Below are positions 61,702 to 64,000 of a stretch of DNA of 64,000 bases, one piece after another. Positions within the stretch are counted from its first letter, which is position 1; each line of letters starts with the position of its first letter. Both the position numbers and the translations under genes were made by a program. Origin of the DNA: JAFGPS01 sp964628465 (GTDB lineage Bacteria; Planctomycetota; Phycisphaerae; Sedimentisphaerales; Anaerobacaceae); the NCBI GenBank assembly GCA_964628465.1, contig CAZVOA010000012.1, forward strand, positions 1-64,000, in the 5' to 3' direction. Under the pieces are notes generated by a model that saw only the letters and a program-made list of their open reading frames with translations, had not been told where the DNA came from and did no database searches.

Positions 61702-61730
61702 TTGCGGAATTTGCAGGCAAAAGTTATAAT
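61702..61730 (+). promoter_or_regulatory. Promoter candidate for the first GH10 gene
   Basis: TTGCGG at 61702-61707, a 17-base spacer and TATAAT at 61725-61730, about 90 bases before the ATG at 61819. This argues against a longer coding frame starting at 61702. Confidence 0.6.
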
Positions 61731-61794
61731 ACTCAGGAATTTTTTACTTAGTATCGATATTGCTTTGATGGAAAGAAATAATAACAATTCAATC

Positions 61795-61830
61795 ATATTA
61801 CGAAAGGAAGGTAAACACATGAAAACACAA
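61795..61830 (+). repeat. 36-bp direct repeat at the GH10 start (copy 1)
   Basis: ATATTACGAAAGGAAGGTAA through the ribosome-binding site and first codons, identical to 63242-63277 at the second GH10 gene. It marks the tandem duplication of the xylanase gene. Confidence 0.75.
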
Positions 61831-63138
61831 ATCTCAAGTATCAGCATATTTGCGGCAGTGTTAATACTATTTAGCGCAACGATAGGATGCGCAAATACAC
61901 CCGCTGCCACTCAGACACCAACAACTTTGAAGGACGCATACAAAGACTATTTCAAAATCGGCGTAGCTATAAATCGTCTTGTCACAACCGGCAGAACTGA
62001 TGTTCAGGCGGACAACGCAAATCGTACGCCGGAACAGCTCAAAAAGGATATTGCCGTTGTTAAGGAGCAGTTTAACGCAATCGTTAATGAAAATGACCTG
62101 AAACCGATCCTAATCCATCCTAATCCAGGTAAGGAAGGTTATGTGTTTGAATATGGTGATGCATATGTCAAGTTCGGTGAAGATAATAATATGTATATAA
62201 CCGGACATACACTTCTTTGGCACAGTCAGGTTCCAAATTGGTTTTTCCAGGGTACAGCAACAGAAGGGACATCAAGTGTTTCTGCTCTCGGTATGCAGGT
62301 ATTCGCACAGGCCGCACCTGAAGCTGGTACAAGAGGAACTCGTGGTACACGCAGTGGTCGCGGCGGCGGTGCAATGGGTGGTATGATGGGCGGTCGTGGT
62401 AACACGGGACCACGCGCAACACGCGAGGAATTGATTGAGCGTATGCGTGATCATATTCTTACCGTTGTCGGACGCTATAAAGGTAAAGTCAAGGTCTGGG
62501 ACGTTGTAAACGAAGCTATCGGTGACGGCAATGCGACTTACAGAAGCACACAATGGATACAAATCATTGGTGAAGACTTTATTCCTATGGCATTCAAATT
62601 TGCGCATGAAGCAGATCCAAACGCGATTCTTCGTTACAATGATTATGGCCTGGAAGATAGAGCCAGACGTAATAAACTGAAAATAATAGTCAAGGCTATA
62701 CGTGATGCCGGTGCGCCTATCCATGCGATTGGTACACAAACACATATCAATGCCAATACGACTTTTGCACAGATGGACGAGGCATTGACTGATCTTGAAA
62801 CACTTGGTCTGCCAATTCATGTAACCGAACTCGATATGAATGTCTCTATGGGTGGTCAACGAAGTACCAGTGCGAATATCGCCGACAATGCATCAGTCAC
62901 GAGTGGTCCTGTTATCAGCGAAGCCGATAAACGTCAGGCAGAAGCTTATGCAAACCTCTTTAAATCGCTTATCAAGCATAAGGATTCAGTGGATCTGGTC
63001 GTATTCTGGGGTGTAAATGATGGAGTTTCATGGCGTCGAAATGGAAGCCCGTTACTGTTCGATAGCGAAGATAATAAAAAACCGTCTTTCGACGCGGTTA
63101 TGAATGTCGCCATCGAAGCAAAAAAGAGCGGAAATTAA
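61819..63138 (+). CDS. Secreted GH10 endo-1,4-beta-xylanase, copy 1
   Basis: 439 residues from the ATG at 61819, where AAGGAAGG lies upstream; an upstream ATG at 61702 would span the promoter. A signal sequence ends near ATIGC24, a possible lipobox. The GH10 barrel begins around residue 38 (LKDAYKDYFKIGVAIN). Catalytic acid Glu232 is in VWDVVNEA and nucleophile Glu337 in HVTELD. Between HSQVPNWFF (135-143) and TREELIERM (201-209) a ~55-residue insert contains TRGTRGTRSGRGGGAMGGMMGG, absent from ordinary GH10. It cleaves beta-1,4-xylan. A second copy follows. Confidence 0.93.
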   Translation: MKTQISSISIFAAVLILFSATIGCANTPAATQTPTTLKDAYKDYFKIGVAINRLVTTGRTDVQADNANRTPEQLKKDIAVVKEQFNAIVNENDLKPILIHPNPGKEGYVFEYGDAYVKFGEDNNMYITGHTLLWHSQVPNWFFQGTATEGTSSVSALGMQVFAQAAPEAGTRGTRGTRSGRGGGAMGGMMGGRGNTGPRATREELIERMRDHILTVVGRYKGKVKVWDVVNEAIGDGNATYRSTQWIQIIGEDFIPMAFKFAHEADPNAILRYNDYGLEDRARRNKLKIIVKAIRDAGAPIHAIGTQTHINANTTFAQMDEALTDLETLGLPIHVTELDMNVSMGGQRSTSANIADNASVTSGPVISEADKRQAEAYANLFKSLIKHKDSVDLVVFWGVNDGVSWRRNGSPLLFDSEDNKKPSFDAVMNVAIEAKKSGN

Positions 63139-63202
63139 TTTCTGAAAGTCAATTAAGAGATATGTTTCTTTAATATAAAGCGTCATATTTCTCAAGAAAG
63201 CT

Positions 63203-63244
63203 TATATAAATATCCACCAGTGTTATCTGGTGGATATTTATATA
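63203..63244. repeat. 18-bp perfect hairpin between the two GH10 genes
   Basis: TATATAAATATCCACCAG (63203-63220) pairs perfectly with its complement (63227-63244) across the loop TGTTAT. It lies 65 bases after the first xylanase stop and about 20 bases before the second ATG. Without a clear T-run after it, it may protect the upstream mRNA, allow partial termination, or tune expression of the second gene. Confidence 0.7.
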
Positions 63245-63277
63245 TTACGAAAGGAAGGTAAACACATGAAAACACAA
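63242..63277 (+). repeat. 36-bp direct repeat at the GH10 start (copy 2)
   Basis: Identical to 61795-61830, including the Shine-Dalgarno AAGGAAGG and the first four codons. It overlaps the end of the 18-bp hairpin by three bases. Confidence 0.75.
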
Positions 63278-64000
63278 GTCTCAAACTTCAACTTACGTAT
63301 CATTTTGTTTGCGGCAGTGCTGCTTTTATTCGGTGCAGCAGTTGGGTACTCTGCCGCATCTGACACACCAACTACTTTGAAGGATGCTTATAAAGACTAT
63401 TTCAAAATCGGAGTAGCAGTTAATCGACAGCAAATAATTAGCGCCACAGGCGGCAATGCTGCGGGCCAACGAGGAGGCAGGTCTTCTGAGAAAGATATTG
63501 CTTTAGTCAAAAAACATTTTAACAGCATCGTTAGTGAGAACGATATGAAGCCGGCTAACATTCATCCGAATCGAGGTCCGGAAGGCTATGTGTTCGACTA
63601 TGCTGATGCATTTGTAAAGTTCGGCGAAGAAAATGATATGTATATCACCGGACATACACTTGTCTGGCATAGCCAGGTTCCTGGCTGGTTCTTCCAGGGA
63701 ACGGCAACTGAAACACAAGGAACATCAAGTGTTATTAGCTTTGGCCCCCAGTATTTCGGACAAGCTGCTCCAGCGGCACCGGAAGCTGCTGCTCCCGGAA
63801 CTCGTGGTGCTCGCGGCGGCATGTTTGGTGGCGCAATGGGTGGTGGTATGGGTCGTGGTAATACAGGGCCGCGTGCTACACGTGAAGAATTAATCGCGAC
63901 AATGCGCGAACATATCCATACCGTAGTTGGCCGCTATAAAGGCAAAGTCAAGGTATGGGACGTTGTGAACGAAGCACTCGGTGATAGCGATGCCCCAAAT
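63266..64000 (+). CDS. Secreted GH10 endo-1,4-beta-xylanase, copy 2 (3' partial)
   Basis: The first 245 codons are in the window; the 3' end is beyond the edge. The start is fixed by the repeat-identical ribosome-binding site. MKTQVSNFNLRIILFAAVLL is a signal peptide without the Cys seen in copy 1, ending near YSAAS, so this copy is probably a released protein. The barrel start LKDAYKDYFKIGVAVN, HTLVWHSQVPGWFF and VWDVVNEALGDS match copy 1. The Gly/Met/Arg insert is kept but different (GTRGARGGMFGGAMGGGMGRGN), showing that the insert diverged faster than the barrel. The nucleophile Glu lies past the window. Confidence 0.92.
   Translation, partial: MKTQVSNFNLRIILFAAVLLLFGAAVGYSAASDTPTTLKDAYKDYFKIGVAVNRQQIISATGGNAAGQRGGRSSEKDIALVKKHFNSIVSENDMKPANIHPNRGPEGYVFDYADAFVKFGEENDMYITGHTLVWHSQVPGWFFQGTATETQGTSSVISFGPQYFGQAAPAAPEAAAPGTRGARGGMFGGAMGGGMGRGNTGPRATREELIATMREHIHTVVGRYKGKVKVWDVVNEALGDSDAPN

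Larger units (their letters stand above)
61414..61818. other. Divergent promoter region of the polysaccharide locus
   Basis: 405 bases between the minus-strand operon and the plus-strand GH10 genes. It holds a promoter candidate in each direction (61485-61513 minus, 61702-61730 plus) and a short hairpin, GTTTCTC (61463-61469) with GAGAAAC (61478-61484), at the expected start of the minus transcript. No gene is supported. Confidence 0.55.

Noticed and set aside
61702..61818. Upstream extension of the first GH10 gene
   Set aside because: It would place the -35 and -10 of a good promoter inside the coding sequence, and the signal peptide and Shine-Dalgarno both fit the ATG at 61819.
1..64000. 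CRISPR array or complete insertion sequence
   Set aside because: No regularly spaced identical repeats with unique spacers and no transposase or integrase motifs were found; the repeats seen are degenerate intergenic clusters or paired att-like sites.

Overview
The window looks like a chromosomal segment of a low-to-medium GC Planctomycetota bacterium, probably in or near the Phycisphaerae/Sedimentisphaerales. This is inferred from gene content: VIT/VWA-type proteins, an H-X9-DG pseudopilin, a GldA/GldF/GldG/DUF4340 transport module, Gly/Met/Arg-rich tails and inserts in secreted proteins, and xylan-degrading enzymes beside an ammonifying nitrite reductase. No rRNA or complete phylogenetic marker set is present, so the placement is not proven.

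Layout. 0-2.7 kb: two von Willebrand A proteins (the first cut by the window edge). 2.8-5.1 kb (minus): citrate synthase and a DUF362 protein. 5.4-9.9 kb (plus): a Gld-like ABC exporter operon ending in a DUF4340 protein, then a pseudopilin behind a very good promoter. 11-15.1 kb: an AT-rich accessory stretch with three secreted proteins of unknown function and a 1.1 kb gene desert with GC-rich hairpins. 15.1-21 kb (minus): a flavin-binding-family oxidase, serS and a fatty-acid cassette of two dehydratases, a long ACP and two ketosynthases, one with a Cys-His-Asn triad. 21.3-33.8 kb: an ArgA-type acetyltransferase, an ABC permease, three tandem SPFH (HflK/C-like) genes, a heavy-metal P-type ATPase, and an ABC ATPase/permease pair with a membrane-anchored partner. 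34-39.3 kb: UvrD-family helicase, glucose-6-phosphate isomerase, mannose-1-phosphate guanylyltransferase and RuvX. 39.3-42.9 kb (minus): a beta-barrel-like protein, exonuclease III and an amino-acid permease fused to a PTS EIIA domain. 43.1-46.1 kb: a Cys/Lys-rich 31-residue protein, a promoter-leader-hairpin unit and four rnk-like paralogs. 46.1-50.2 kb: proB and proA (minus) separated by a small membrane protein, a DUF488 gene and a broken four-helix-bundle gene flanked by inverted TTAGTC-type repeats.

50.2-55.9 kb is the most island-like part. An intact tRNA-Gly is followed by nrfH-nrfA-DUF438, and then by a second copy of the tRNA 3' end. Next comes an AT-rich 609-residue protein with a degenerate HD-like N-terminus and a PD-(D/E)XK-like C-terminus, which may be a defence or mobile-element nuclease. 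55.9-64 kb is a plant-polysaccharide locus. A four-gene minus-strand operon encodes a secreted protein of unknown function, a secreted GH43, a cytoplasmic GH43 and a secreted esterase. Divergent to it are two tandem GH10 xylanases, the second cut by the window end. The secreted members carry Gly/Met/Arg-rich low-complexity tracts, in the xylanases inside the catalytic barrel.

No CRISPR array, complete insertion sequence, integrase or rRNA gene was seen.
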